A DNA stretch of 64,000 nucleotides from Rhizobiaceae bacterium (lineage in GTDB: Bacteria; Pseudomonadota; Alphaproteobacteria; Rhizobiales; Rhizobiaceae), in assembly GCA_017643495.1 (NCBI GenBank), contig JAEPNK010000002.1, positions 62,001 to 126,000 on the forward strand. The letters run 5' to 3'. Positions 1 to 8,273 of the stretch are shown in pieces; position 1 is the first letter of the stretch; each line of letters begins with the position of its first letter. Position numbers and translations under genes: made by a program. Under the pieces are notes generated by a model. The model saw only the letters and a list, made by a program, of their open reading frames with translations. It was not told where the DNA came from and ran no database searches.

Positions 1-73
1 GTCCCGGAACTGGTTAATGCTTTCACGGCCCCTTTGAGGCTCATGAAGACAAACGCACGACAGGAGAAGAAAC
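1..73. other. window edge upstream of lpdA
   Basis: This short leader holds no recognisable complete gene. One frame closes with a stop near base 14 and another near base 35, so an upstream gene may end here, but too little is present to name it. In related genomes the pyruvate dehydrogenase E1/E2 genes often precede this lpdA copy; that is inference. A purine-rich ribosome binding site (AGGAGAAG, about bases 62-69) sits just before the GTG start of lpdA. Confidence 0.4.
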
Positions 74-1513
74 GTGGCGAATTCATATGATGTATTGATC
101 ATTGGCTCCGGCCCTGGAGGCTATGTAACCGCCATTCGCTCCGCTCAATTGGGCCTGAAAACGGCTATAGTCGAACGGGAACACCTGGGCGGGATTTGTC
201 TCAACTGGGGTTGTATTCCGACCAAGGCACTTCTGCGCAGTGCAGAAATCTATCACTACATGGAAAATGCAAAGGATTACGGCCTCGTGGCGGAGAAGGT
301 CGGTTTCGATGCTGCTGCTGTCGTTAAACGTTCCCGCGGCGTGTCAGGACAACTGAACGGCGGGGTGGGGCATCTGCTCAAGAAAAACAAGGTGGATGTT
401 ATCTGGGGTGAAGCGAAAATTACCAAGCCCGGCGAAGTCAAGGTATCCAAAAGCTCGAAAAAACCGATGGAACCACAGCATCCAAATCCCAAAAACACAC
501 TGGGAGAGGGCACTTACAAGGCAAAACATGTGATTGTTGCAACCGGTGCAAGGCCCCGTGTCATTCCGGGAATTGAACCTGACGGCAAGAACATCTGGAC
601 CTATTTCGAGGCCATGGTGCCTGATGAAATGCCGAAATCACTGGTTGTCATGGGCTCCGGCGCAATTGGTATCGAGTTTGCATCTTTTTATCACACCATG
701 GGCGTCGATGTGACAGTTATAGAACTGATGGACCGCATTGTGCCTGTCGAAGATGAAGAGATATCCAAACTGGCCCGGAAGCGCTTTGAGAAGGCAGGTA
801 TCAAAATCCTGACAGGTGCCAAAGTCAGCAAGGTCGAGAACGGGGCCAAGGGGATTACTGCCCATGTCAAAGACAAGGATGGCAAAACGCAGAAAATTTC
901 AGCCGACAAACTGATTTCCGCTGTGGGTGTGCAGGGCAATATCGAGAACCTGGGCCTGGAAGAACTTGGTGTGAAAACCGACCGGGGATGTATTGTTGCT
1001 GACGGTTATGGTGTGACAAACATCAAGGGAATTTATGCGATTGGTGATGTGGCAGGTCCACCCATGCTTGCGCACAAGGCAGAGCATGAAGGGGTAATCT
1101 GTGTAGAAAAGATTGCCGGTCAGTCCCCGCATGTGATGGACAAGGCGCTGATCCCAGGCTGCACATATTGCAACCCGCAAATTGCCTCCGTCGGAATGAC
1201 GGAAGCACAAGCCAAGGAGGCAGGCCACAAGATCAAGGTTGGCCGTTTTCAGTTCATCGGTAACGGCAAGGCAATTGCCCTGGGCGAACCGGATGGCCTT
1301 GTCAAAACGGTCTTCGACGAAAAGACAGGACAATTGCTTGGTGCCCACATGATAGGAGCCGAAGTTACCGAGCTTATTCAGGGCTATGTCGTGGCCATGA
1401 ATCTTGAAACGACAGAGGAAGAATTGATCAATGCGGTTTTCCCGCATCCAACCCTGTCAGAGATGATGCACGAGAGTGTACTCGACGCTTATGGCCGTGT
1501 TATTCATATGTGA
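74..1513 (+). CDS. lpdA: dihydrolipoyl dehydrogenase (E3)
   Basis: Flavoprotein disulfide reductase of 479 residues that reoxidises dihydrolipoamide on 2-oxoacid dehydrogenase complexes and passes electrons to NAD+. Visible features are the FAD-binding GSGPGG at 11-16, the redox-active pair C42/C47 in GGICLNWGCIPTK, the NAD-binding GSGAIG near 194-199, and a C-terminal FPHPTLSE segment carrying the catalytic His-Glu pair. The insertion around residues 121-146, rich in Lys and Pro, resembles the E3 of alphaproteobacterial pyruvate dehydrogenase clusters. The start is GTG, chosen because AGGAGAAG lies just upstream and the protein begins at the expected distance from the FAD motif. lipA downstream fits a role in lipoate-dependent metabolism. 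Confidence 0.95.
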   Translation: MANSYDVLIIGSGPGGYVTAIRSAQLGLKTAIVEREHLGGICLNWGCIPTKALLRSAEIYHYMENAKDYGLVAEKVGFDAAAVVKRSRGVSGQLNGGVGHLLKKNKVDVIWGEAKITKPGEVKVSKSSKKPMEPQHPNPKNTLGEGTYKAKHVIVATGARPRVIPGIEPDGKNIWTYFEAMVPDEMPKSLVVMGSGAIGIEFASFYHTMGVDVTVIELMDRIVPVEDEEISKLARKRFEKAGIKILTGAKVSKVENGAKGITAHVKDKDGKTQKISADKLISAVGVQGNIENLGLEELGVKTDRGCIVADGYGVTNIKGIYAIGDVAGPPMLAHKAEHEGVICVEKIAGQSPHVMDKALIPGCTYCNPQIASVGMTEAQAKEAGHKIKVGRFQFIGNGKAIALGEPDGLVKTVFDEKTGQLLGAHMIGAEVTELIQGYVVAMNLETTEEELINAVFPHPTLSEMMHESVLDAYGRVIHM

Positions 1514-1568
1514 CCATCGTTCTGCATGTGCAGGGCAATCAAATCAGGGGCGCAAAAAGGAGAATGGC

Positions 1569-2009
1569 ATGAAAGGTGGGGTAACAAGGCTTGTAGCAAT
1601 GATGATGCTTGCCGCCTCTGCAGCGGTTTCCGGCAACCTGGTTTCTTCAGGCGTGGCACGTGCGGATTCCTGCTGGAATCACAATGGATCACTGATGCGC
1701 CTAAAGGCTTCCGGCAACCAGCGCTGGCTGTATTATGAAAACCCGCGGCAGGCATTGCGCAATTCCGGGGTCAGGCGCGGTACACTTCTGTTCAATGGTC
1801 GCAAGAACGGAAACTGGTATTCAGGCACAGCCAGACGCTTTTCGCGGTTTTGTCCCGGCAATCCGCTGGAATATTACGTTGAAGGTCCCGTTCGCGGTGA
1901 CCAATTACAAGTTGTGGTACGTGGCACGCGCGAAGTTCACAAACGCTGCCAACCAACAGGCCAGATGGCAACGGATGAACTGGTCTTCACCTATGTCCGA
2001 AATTGCTGA
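1569..2009 (+). CDS. secreted cysteine-containing hypothetical protein
   Basis: About 146 residues; not assigned to a named family. The N-terminus has a typical Sec signal peptide (Lys/Arg, then a hydrophobic run, then a VARA-DS cleavage-like site near residue 33). The predicted mature part is small and basic with four cysteines, one near its start, one in RFCPGN, one in HKRCQP and one as the last residue, which suggests two disulfides in the periplasm. It is rich in Trp, Tyr and Arg. An in-frame upstream start exists inside the lpdA end, but the ATG at 1569 follows an AAAGGAGAA site and gives the signal peptide, so it is preferred. It lies 18 bases before a GlsB-like gene. Function unknown; extracytoplasmic location inferred. 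Confidence 0.75.
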   Translation: MKGGVTRLVAMMMLAASAAVSGNLVSSGVARADSCWNHNGSLMRLKASGNQRWLYYENPRQALRNSGVRRGTLLFNGRKNGNWYSGTARRFSRFCPGNPLEYYVEGPVRGDQLQVVVRGTREVHKRCQPTGQMATDELVFTYVRNC

Positions 2010-2027
2010 CCCTGAAAGGATGATTTC

Positions 2028-2258
2028 ATGATTGGTTTTATTATTATTGGTCTGCTCGCCGGGTTCATTGCCGAAAAGGCCATGAACCGCAATCACGGGC
2101 TCATCATGAACCTGCTGGTTGGTGTGATCGGTTCGTTTGTTGGCGGATTTCTTGCCCCACTGGTTGGCATTAGTGCAGGGGGCTTTGTCGGGCGCCTGAT
2201 TATTGCGACAGTCGGCGCCATTATCTTTTTATGGGTATTTGACAGGATCAGGAGATAA
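2028..2258 (+). CDS. GlsB/YeaQ/YmgE family small membrane protein
   Basis: A 76-residue, very hydrophobic protein with three predicted membrane segments (about 1-20, 27-48 and 52-74), glycine-rich and ending in a short basic tail. Pattern and length match the Transgly_assoc (GlsB/YeaQ/YmgE) family, whose members are often stress-induced inner-membrane proteins of unknown biochemical role; the family name does not imply transglycosylase activity. It sits between the secreted hypothetical gene and lipA with only 6 bases to the lipA start, so the three may share a transcript. The TAA stop overlaps the region holding the lipA ribosome binding site. Confidence 0.85.
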   Translation: MIGFIIIGLLAGFIAEKAMNRNHGLIMNLLVGVIGSFVGGFLAPLVGISAGGFVGRLIIATVGAIIFLWVFDRIRR

Positions 2259-2264
2259 TTTCCC

Positions 2265-3221
2265 TTGGTAACGCTTCTCGATACAACAACGGCAAGACCC
2301 AGGCACCCTGAAAAGGCGCATCGCCCGGAAAACCCGGTAAAGAAAAAACCGGACTGGATAAGGGTGCGTGCTGGTGGCTCTCCTGTTTATGAGGAAACCC
2401 GCAAGATTGTTGCAGAAAACAATCTGGTAACAGTTTGCCAGGAAGCGGGCTGTCCCAATATTGGCGAATGCTGGTCCAAGAAACATGCCACCATGATGAT
2501 AATGGGGGATACATGTACGAGGGCATGCGCATTCTGCAATGTGCGCACCGGAATGCCTCAGCCCCTGGACGTCAAGGAACCCGAGAATGTTGCAAATGCT
2601 GTTGCCAAACTCGGCCTGAACCATGTTGTCATCACATCTGTTGACCGTGATGACCTGGATGATGGGGGCGCGCGTCATTTCGTCGAAACGATCGAGGCCA
2701 TCCGCTCGGCCGCTCCGGAAACAACCATTGAAATCCTGACCCCCGATTTTCTGCGAAAGGAAGGGGCCATCGAGATGGTGGCGCGCGCCAAACCGGACGT
2801 TTTCAACCACAATCTGGAAACCGTACCTTCCAAATACCTGACGGTACGGCCGGGCGCCCGCTATTTCCATTCCATCCGCCTTCTTCAGATCGTCAAGGAA
2901 GTGGATCCGAACATATTCACCAAGTCCGGAATCATGGTCGGGTTTGGAGAGACGAGAAATGAAGTTTTGCAGTTGATGGATGATTTGCGCGCTGCAGATG
3001 TCGACTTTCTAACCATTGGCCAGTATCTGCAACCAACTTCACGGCATCACGAGATTGTTGAATTTGTAACGCCGGATACATTCAAGTCTTATGAAACCAC
3101 TGCGTTTGCCAAAGGTTTCCTGATGGTTTCATCCACACCGCTCACCCGGTCATCCCACCATGCCGGAGAAGACTTTGCCCGACTGAAAACGGCCCGTGAA
3201 GCCAGAAATCAAGGTGCATGA
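2265..3221 (+). CDS. lipA: lipoyl synthase
   Basis: Radical SAM enzyme of 318 residues that inserts two sulfurs into octanoyl-E2 or GcvH. The auxiliary cluster ligands are C58, C63 and C69 ([12 protein letters not shown]), the radical SAM cluster ligands are C84, C88 and C91 (CTRACAFC), and the conserved C-terminal [10 protein letters not shown] is present. The best start is TTG at 2265: an AGGAG at 2250-2254 lies ten bases upstream, and no ATG or GTG precedes the conserved region. The N-terminal about 30 residues are basic and variable, as usual in the family. Its place after lpdA fits supply of lipoylated E2 to the same complexes. Confidence 0.95.
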   Translation: MVTLLDTTTARPRHPEKAHRPENPVKKKPDWIRVRAGGSPVYEETRKIVAENNLVTVCQEAGCPNIGECWSKKHATMMIMGDTCTRACAFCNVRTGMPQPLDVKEPENVANAVAKLGLNHVVITSVDRDDLDDGGARHFVETIEAIRSAAPETTIEILTPDFLRKEGAIEMVARAKPDVFNHNLETVPSKYLTVRPGARYFHSIRLLQIVKEVDPNIFTKSGIMVGFGETRNEVLQLMDDLRAADVDFLTIGQYLQPTSRHHEIVEFVTPDTFKSYETTAFAKGFLMVSSTPLTRSSHHAGEDFARLKTAREARNQGA

Positions 3222-3275
3222 AGCACTATTGGCTCCGCATTTTCAACTCCGGTAAAAGGCTCGTCAGGCAGGATC

Positions 3276-3725
3276 ATGCCAAAAGCAGAGAAAAAACATA
3301 TAGTCAGCCATTCGGCAGAAAACATGTTCGATCTGGTTTGCGACGTTGAAGCATATCCGGAATTTGTTCCCCTGTGTGAATCCCTCAATGTCCAGTCGAG
3401 GAAAATCAAGGGCGTGAAAACCCTGCTCGTCGCCGACATGACCATGGCATACAAAATGCTCAGTGAAACCTTCACAACCCAGGTCATGATGAATCGCGAA
3501 GACCTCACCATTGATGTCAAATATATTGACGGACCTTTCCGGTATCTCGACAATCAGTGGCGCTTCGAAGCGCTTGATGATGACCGGTGTGAAGTGTTTT
3601 TTGCAGTGGATTACGAATTGCGGTCAAAAATGCTCCAGCTTGCAGCAGGTGCGATCTTTGACAGGGCCTTTTCAAAATTCACGGCTGCTTTTGAGGAACG
3701 TGCAAACGAGGTGTACGGCAAATGA
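3276..3725 (+). CDS. coenzyme Q-binding START-domain protein (COQ10/RatA-like)
   Basis: 149-residue START/SRPBCC-fold protein of the polyketide cyclase type. The opening HSAENMFDLVCDVEAYPEF and the later FRYLDNQWRFE pattern are typical of the bacterial COQ10/RatA family, which binds ubiquinone and supports respiratory electron flow; the E. coli RatA label refers to a ribosome-association claim, and I favour the CoQ role from the alphaproteobacterial context. It starts with ATG 54 bases after lipA and overlaps the next gene by four bases (ATGA), so the two are probably translationally coupled. No odd features seen. Confidence 0.88.
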   Translation: MPKAEKKHIVSHSAENMFDLVCDVEAYPEFVPLCESLNVQSRKIKGVKTLLVADMTMAYKMLSETFTTQVMMNREDLTIDVKYIDGPFRYLDNQWRFEALDDDRCEVFFAVDYELRSKMLQLAAGAIFDRAFSKFTAAFEERANEVYGK

Positions 3726-4270
3726 AGACAGACAAAATTGATGACGTTCTTGATTTCTGGTTTGAACAGACCTCTGCCGAGCAGCGTTTTACCAAAGACC
3801 TGGCATTTGACGAAACCATCCGCTCAAGATTTGGTGACCTGATCGAGGATGCCCTTGATGGAAAACTGGCATCCTGGTCAGCATCCAAAAACGGCCTGAT
3901 GGCACTTGTCATCATTTTCGACCAGTTCACACGCAACATTTACCGCGACACGGCAAAGGCGTTTGCCGGTGACGTCAAGGCATTGGCATTGAGTCTGGAA
4001 GGCCAGGAAAGAGGCTATCTGGAGAGCTTCGATGAATATTGGCGCATCTTCCTGCTGATGCCGATGATGCACAGTGAAGACCTGGCTGTACAGGAATTGT
4101 CTCTGCCTCTCTTTGAAAAATATACAGATGCCGAAACCCATGATTATGCAGTCAGGCACCGGGACATTATCAAGCGGTTTGGCCGCTTTCCGCATCGCAA
4201 TGAAGCTTTGGGGCGTGAAACGACAGAAGAAGAATTCCGGTTCTTGCAGCAGCCCGGGTCTTCTTTCTGA
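3722..4270 (+). CDS. DUF924 family protein
   Basis: 182 residues, helical, matching the DUF924 family by the motifs VLDFWFEQ at the N-terminus, MALVIIFDQFTRNIYR in the middle and LLMPMMHSEDLAVQE, then RFGRFPHRNEALGRE near the end. The family has a TPR-like helical fold and no established biochemical function. It overlaps the COQ10-like gene by four bases. Its end faces cinA tail to tail with 39 bases between, and a perfect 14-bp palindrome spans its stop codon (4267-4280) without a T-run. Assignment by family resemblance only. Confidence 0.85.
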   Translation: MKTDKIDDVLDFWFEQTSAEQRFTKDLAFDETIRSRFGDLIEDALDGKLASWSASKNGLMALVIIFDQFTRNIYRDTAKAFAGDVKALALSLEGQERGYLESFDEYWRIFLLMPMMHSEDLAVQELSLPLFEKYTDAETHDYAVRHRDIIKRFGRFPHRNEALGRETTEEEFRFLQQPGSSF

Positions 4271-4309
4271 TCATGATCAGCCGGATTATCCCGAATTGGA
4301 ATATGATTT

Positions 4310-4834
4310 TCAGGCGGTTGTCACGTCTGGCTCGTCATCGAGACCATAAGCAAGCAGCATTTCAAGCGCTTCTTTCACGGTTTCCCTTCTTACTTCATCC
4401 CGGCCGATCTCACCGAAATTGAAGTCCTCAACAAAAGCGCCGTCATCTGCGCGGGTAGCCACGGCAATGTAAACCAGACCGACAGGTTTGCTTTCGGTTG
4501 CCCCTCCAGGTCCTGCAATACCGGTAACGGCAACAGCAGCATCTGCATTCGAGTTCCTGATTGCCCCGATTGCCATTTCAGAAGCAACCTGGGGTGAAAC
4601 AGCGCCATGCTGTTCGATCAAGTCTGCAGGTACGCCAAGCATGCTTGTCTTGGCTTCGTTTGAGTACGTTATGAAGCCGTAATCAAATACTGCAGATGAG
4701 CCGGAAACCGATGTTATGCAAGCGCCGATCAGACCGCCAGTGCAGGATTCGGCAGACGCTATCCTGAACTTTGCGTCGGCAAACTGGCGTACCGTTTCGC
4801 TGGCAAAGGTTGCCAATTCGTCATCAAACATCAT
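4310..4834 (-). CDS. CinA family nicotinamide-nucleotide amidohydrolase
   Basis: 174 residues corresponding to the CinA C-terminal (PncC) domain alone, without the N-terminal COG1058 half. Seen: AESCTGG near residue 28, the serine-containing SVSGSSAVFDYGFITYSN region, and VTGIAGPGG, which are the conserved amidohydrolase signatures. The family deamidates NMN to nicotinic acid mononucleotide in pyridine nucleotide salvage. The ATG overlaps the ispDF stop by four bases (ATGA), so the two genes form an operon read leftwards. In an alphaproteobacterium with a stand-alone domain the competence-related name is historical. Confidence 0.9.
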   Translation of the reverse strand: MMFDDELATFASETVRQFADAKFRIASAESCTGGLIGACITSVSGSSAVFDYGFITYSNEAKTSMLGVPADLIEQHGAVSPQVASEMAIGAIRNSNADAAVAVTGIAGPGGATESKPVGLVYIAVATRADDGAFVEDFNFGEIGRDEVRRETVKEALEMLLAYGLDDEPDVTTA

Positions 4835-6003
4835 GTGAACACCACCGTTGCAGTTGCAATTGAAGCAATGCCTTCACCACGGCCGACAAAACCGATCTTT
4901 TCATTGGTTGTTGCCTTTACCGATATGCGAGACCGATCAATATTGCATATTTCACCAATCCGTTCACGCATGGCATCCCTGTGAGGGCCGATTTTCGGTG
5001 TTTCGCAAATTATGGTCACGTCAAGGTTTGTTATGACGCCGCCCTGGTCGCGAACCAACTTTGCGGCATGGGAGATAAACCGATCTGAGGAGGCCCCTTT
5101 CCATTGGGGATCAGAAGGCGGAAAATGCGAACCGATATCACCGCCCGATATGGTGCCAAGAAGCGCATCAGTAAGGGAATGCAAACCGACATCAGCATCA
5201 GAATGACCTTGCAGGCTTTGGTGGTGTTCAATCCGTACACCACACAGCATCACATGGTCACCCGGCCCCAGTGTGTGAACGTCATAGCCGTTACCGGTTC
5301 GTACATCAGGTACCTGCCGAGGTGATAACATTCGTTCCGCTTCCCTTAAGTCATCCGAGGTTGTGATCTTGAAGTTTTCGCGGTTTCCTTCAACAAGCCT
5401 GACTTTCATGCCCGCCCATTCGGCAACCGCAGCATCATCCGTGAATTCCGTATCTGACTGAGCCGAAGCCCGGTCATGCGCTTCCGTGATTTCATCATGA
5501 AGGAAGCCTTGTGGTGTTTGCGCAAGGAACAGTCCGTTTCTCGAAACTGTCTCTGTTACAGCATTTTCGGAAGATGCCCGTTTGACTGTGTCGGCCACCG
5601 CGCGCGCGGGTAGGGCACACAGGCCAGGCGCAATCATCCCAAGCACATTGGAAATGGTGTCATGGGAAACAAATGGACGGGCTGCATCATGGATCAGAAC
5701 CTTTTCGCACTGCGTGTCCTTGAGCGCGTCAATGCCGGCCTTGCAACTAGCCTGTCTGCTTGCTCCTCCATATACAGCCTCCCGCAACTTTGAATCAGGA
5801 ATGACCGATTGCCGGTAAATGTCGCCATCATCAGCATGTATCACAACCTGAACCAGATCGATGTCATCATGGGTAGTGAATGCTTCAATTGTATGCTGCA
5901 AAAGGGATTTGCCAGCAAGCAGACGGTATTGCTTGGGACCGCCCGAATCTCCAATACGCGATCCTCTACCGGCAGCAACAATCACGACAGCATTTCTGGA
6001 CAA
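4831..6003 (-). CDS. ispDF: bifunctional IspD/IspF (MEP pathway)
   Basis: Fusion of 390 residues. The N-terminal half is 2-C-methyl-D-erythritol 4-phosphate cytidylyltransferase (VIVAAGRGSRIG near the start, HDAARPFVS in the middle). The C-terminal half is the 2,4-cyclodiphosphate synthase, with the metal-binding GNGYDVH and GHSDADVGLHSLTDALLG motifs, joined at about residue 230. It converts MEP to CDP-ME and later forms the cyclic diphosphate in isoprenoid precursor synthesis. The start is TTG at 6003, with GGGGAAG just upstream on this strand. Such fusions are common in alphaproteobacteria. It is divergent from dusB across about 130 bases. No ispE or dxr is in this window. Confidence 0.95.
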   Translation of the reverse strand: MSRNAVVIVAAGRGSRIGDSGGPKQYRLLAGKSLLQHTIEAFTTHDDIDLVQVVIHADDGDIYRQSVIPDSKLREAVYGGASRQASCKAGIDALKDTQCEKVLIHDAARPFVSHDTISNVLGMIAPGLCALPARAVADTVKRASSENAVTETVSRNGLFLAQTPQGFLHDEITEAHDRASAQSDTEFTDDAAVAEWAGMKVRLVEGNRENFKITTSDDLREAERMLSPRQVPDVRTGNGYDVHTLGPGDHVMLCGVRIEHHQSLQGHSDADVGLHSLTDALLGTISGGDIGSHFPPSDPQWKGASSDRFISHAAKLVRDQGGVITNLDVTIICETPKIGPHRDAMRERIGEICNIDRSRISVKATTNEKIGFVGRGEGIASIATATVVFT

Positions 6004-6132
6004 ATGGCTTCCCCTTGTTATGGCCTTGTCTTGTCACGGAGTTGCACGGCGATCAAGCTTGTTCAGCATGGCTGCCATGTGTAAAAGGACGGCAGGTTGC
6101 ACAAATATTGTGCATGTGAACGGAGACATTCC

Positions 6133-7158
6133 TTGCCTGATAAACCTGCACATGATTTGGGAGCACCACTACCGATCGGCCCTGTTGCCGCACGCAACCG
6201 GATCTTACTCGCGCCCATGTCGGGGGTTACGGATGTGCCCTTTCGCCGCCTTGCATGGGAACATGGTGCAGGTCTGGTTGTATCGGAAATGGTAGCCAGT
6301 GAAGCGTTTGTTGAAGGTGAAGCAGAGATGCAGCTCAAAGTTCAGTCAGCCGGGTTGCCGCTTCACATGGTTCAACTCGCTGGCCGTGAGGCAAAGTGGA
6401 TGGCCCGGGCAGCAAAGGCCGTTGAATACGCCGGAGCAGACATCATCGACATCAATATGGGATGTCCTGCCAAAAGGGTAACAACCGGGTATTCCGGATC
6501 CGCCCTGATGCGGGACCTTGACCATGCCCAAAGCCTGATTGATGCCGTCGTCGGAAGTGTCAGCCTCCCGGTTACCCTGAAAATGCGTCTCGGTTGGGAT
6601 GATAACTCAATCAATGCACCTGAACTGGCCCATCGGGCAGAAAATTCCGGTATCCGCATGATAACAGTTCACGGGCGGACCCGTTGCCAGTTTTACAAGG
6701 GCAAAGCCGACTGGAAGCGCGTTTCAGCGGTTCGCGAAGCAACCGGCTTGCCACTTGTGGTAAACGGCGACATCAAATCCCGAGAGGACGCGGAAGAGGC
6801 AATTGCGCAGTCAGGCGCTGATGCTGTGATGGTTGGACGGGCAGCTTATGGCGCGCCGTGGTTGCCCGGGTATCTGGCTGGCTGGAAAACTGCCGAGCAA
6901 TTTTCAAAGCTGGTGCAGAATGCCGAACCTGTCCTGCAGCACCATTCTGAAATACTTGAGTTTTATGGTCACGAATCTGGTGTGCGGCAGGCTCGCAAAC
7001 ATCTTGGCTGGTATACTGACAACCTCAACCTTCCGTCATCGTCGCAGGCACAATCCTTGCGGCGGATAGCCATGACCTCTTTCGAGGTCCGCGAAATTCA
7101 TCGTGCAATTACCGGCCTTTATGAACTTGCAGGCGAGCTCCAACAGGAAGCGGCGTGA
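6133..7158 (+). CDS. dusB: tRNA-dihydrouridine synthase
   Basis: FMN-dependent Dus family enzyme that reduces specific uridines in tRNA D-loops. Seen: APMSGVTD at the N-terminus of the TIM barrel, DINMGCPAKRV with the catalytic cysteine, LKMRLGW, ITVHGRTRCQFYKG and VNGDI. Length is about 341 residues from the TTG at 6133, which I prefer because GGAG at 6122-6125 lies seven bases upstream; a further in-frame TTG at 6097 would add 12 unconserved residues. Its stop overlaps the first codons of ntrB, the classic alphaproteobacterial dusB (nifR3)-ntrB-ntrC arrangement, so it probably heads that operon. Confidence 0.92.
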   Translation: MPDKPAHDLGAPLPIGPVAARNRILLAPMSGVTDVPFRRLAWEHGAGLVVSEMVASEAFVEGEAEMQLKVQSAGLPLHMVQLAGREAKWMARAAKAVEYAGADIIDINMGCPAKRVTTGYSGSALMRDLDHAQSLIDAVVGSVSLPVTLKMRLGWDDNSINAPELAHRAENSGIRMITVHGRTRCQFYKGKADWKRVSAVREATGLPLVVNGDIKSREDAEEAIAQSGADAVMVGRAAYGAPWLPGYLAGWKTAEQFSKLVQNAEPVLQHHSEILEFYGHESGVRQARKHLGWYTDNLNLPSSSQAQSLRRIAMTSFEVREIHRAITGLYELAGELQQEAA

Positions 7159-8273
7159 GGATGGTTTCCGGTACGAATTTCGACGCATCGGATGTGTTGG
7201 ACAACCTGCCACATGCGGTTCTGGTCGTGTCGCGTAGTGGTGAGATAGCGTATGCCAACTCTGTTGCAGAGCAGTTGTTCCACGGGTCCAGCCGTTATCT
7301 GAAGAGCAAGGGGTTGTGGTCCATTATCTCCTCATCGGAGCCTGTTTCTTCCTTGCTGGAACAGGCCTTTGAGCATGGCGCTCCGGTAAACCAGTATCAC
7401 GCATCCATCATGCCCAGCCGCAAGCGGGAAGAACGGATTGTCGATATTTATGCTGCCCCCATGGCCGAGACGCCGCATCTTTCCCTTCTCACCTTCCGGG
7501 AGCGCAGTGTTGCCGACCGAATTGACCGGCAACTGGGCTACCGTGGTGCAGCACGTTCCGTAAGCGGTCTAGCCGCAATGCTGGGGCATGAAATCAAGAA
7601 TCCCCTTTCAGGTATTCGCGGTGCAGCCCAATTGCTTGGATCGAGCGTTCCGGAAAGCGAAAAGGCACTGGCTGAACTGATTACCGAGGAAACAGACCGA
7701 ATTGTTCGCATTGTCGACCGAATGGAGGTCTTTTCTGATCAAACTCCAATAGAGCGCGAACCGGTAAACATTCATGCCGTTCTCGGCCATGTGCGACAGA
7801 TTGCATGCAACGGTTTTGCTTCCGAACTTGAGATAATCGAGAATTATGACCCCTCACTGCCCGAGGTGTCCGGTTCCCGCGATGAACTTGTCCAGGTCTT
7901 TCTTAATCTTGTGAAGAATGCAGCTGAGGCATTGGAGAACAGGTCTGGCGGAACAATCATGCTTGCCTCTGCCTATCGTTCGGGGATCCGTCTGGCAGCC
8001 AGTGGCTCCTCGCATCGCAAGGACCTGCCGCTGGAATTTACGGTTTCCGACAATGGTCCCGGCATTCCCGATGAAATCCGCACCCATGTATTTGATCCGT
8101 TTGTGACCACGCGTCAGAACGGTTCCGGTCTTGGTCTTTCGATGGTCGCGAGAATTGTCGAGCGGCATGGCGGCATTATTGAATGTGAAAGCAGCGTTGT
8201 AGGAACGACATTCCGCATTCTCCTTCCTGCATGGAGAGGTCCGGAAAAAGGGGGCAGTCGCAATAATGGATAA
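7155..8273 (+). CDS. ntrB: nitrogen regulation sensor histidine kinase NtrB
   Basis: 372-residue cytoplasmic sensor kinase that would phosphorylate or dephosphorylate NtrC according to PII signalling. It has an N-terminal PAS domain (about 11-115), a HisKA H-box with H145 in GHEIKNPLSG, an asparagine box (NLVKNAAEAL near 250) and G boxes (DNGPGIP, GSGLGLSM) in the C-terminal ATPase domain. No membrane segments, as in NtrB elsewhere. The GTG at 7155 overlaps the dusB stop; an ATG two codons later is an alternative. It overlaps ntrC by eight bases. The kinase motifs are intact, in contrast to the altered AAA+ domain of its partner. Confidence 0.95.
   Translation: MRMVSGTNFDASDVLDNLPHAVLVVSRSGEIAYANSVAEQLFHGSSRYLKSKGLWSIISSSEPVSSLLEQAFEHGAPVNQYHASIMPSRKREERIVDIYAAPMAETPHLSLLTFRERSVADRIDRQLGYRGAARSVSGLAAMLGHEIKNPLSGIRGAAQLLGSSVPESEKALAELITEETDRIVRIVDRMEVFSDQTPIEREPVNIHAVLGHVRQIACNGFASELEIIENYDPSLPEVSGSRDELVQVFLNLVKNAAEALENRSGGTIMLASAYRSGIRLAASGSSHRKDLPLEFTVSDNGPGIPDEIRTHVFDPFVTTRQNGSGLGLSMVARIVERHGGIIECESSVVGTTFRILLPAWRGPEKGGSRNNG

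Noticed and set aside
4267-4280. 14-bp palindrome CTGATCATGATCAG at the DUF924 stop
   Set aside because: Symmetric but AT-balanced and without a T-run; convergent ends of genes often produce such short dyads and no regulator is implied.
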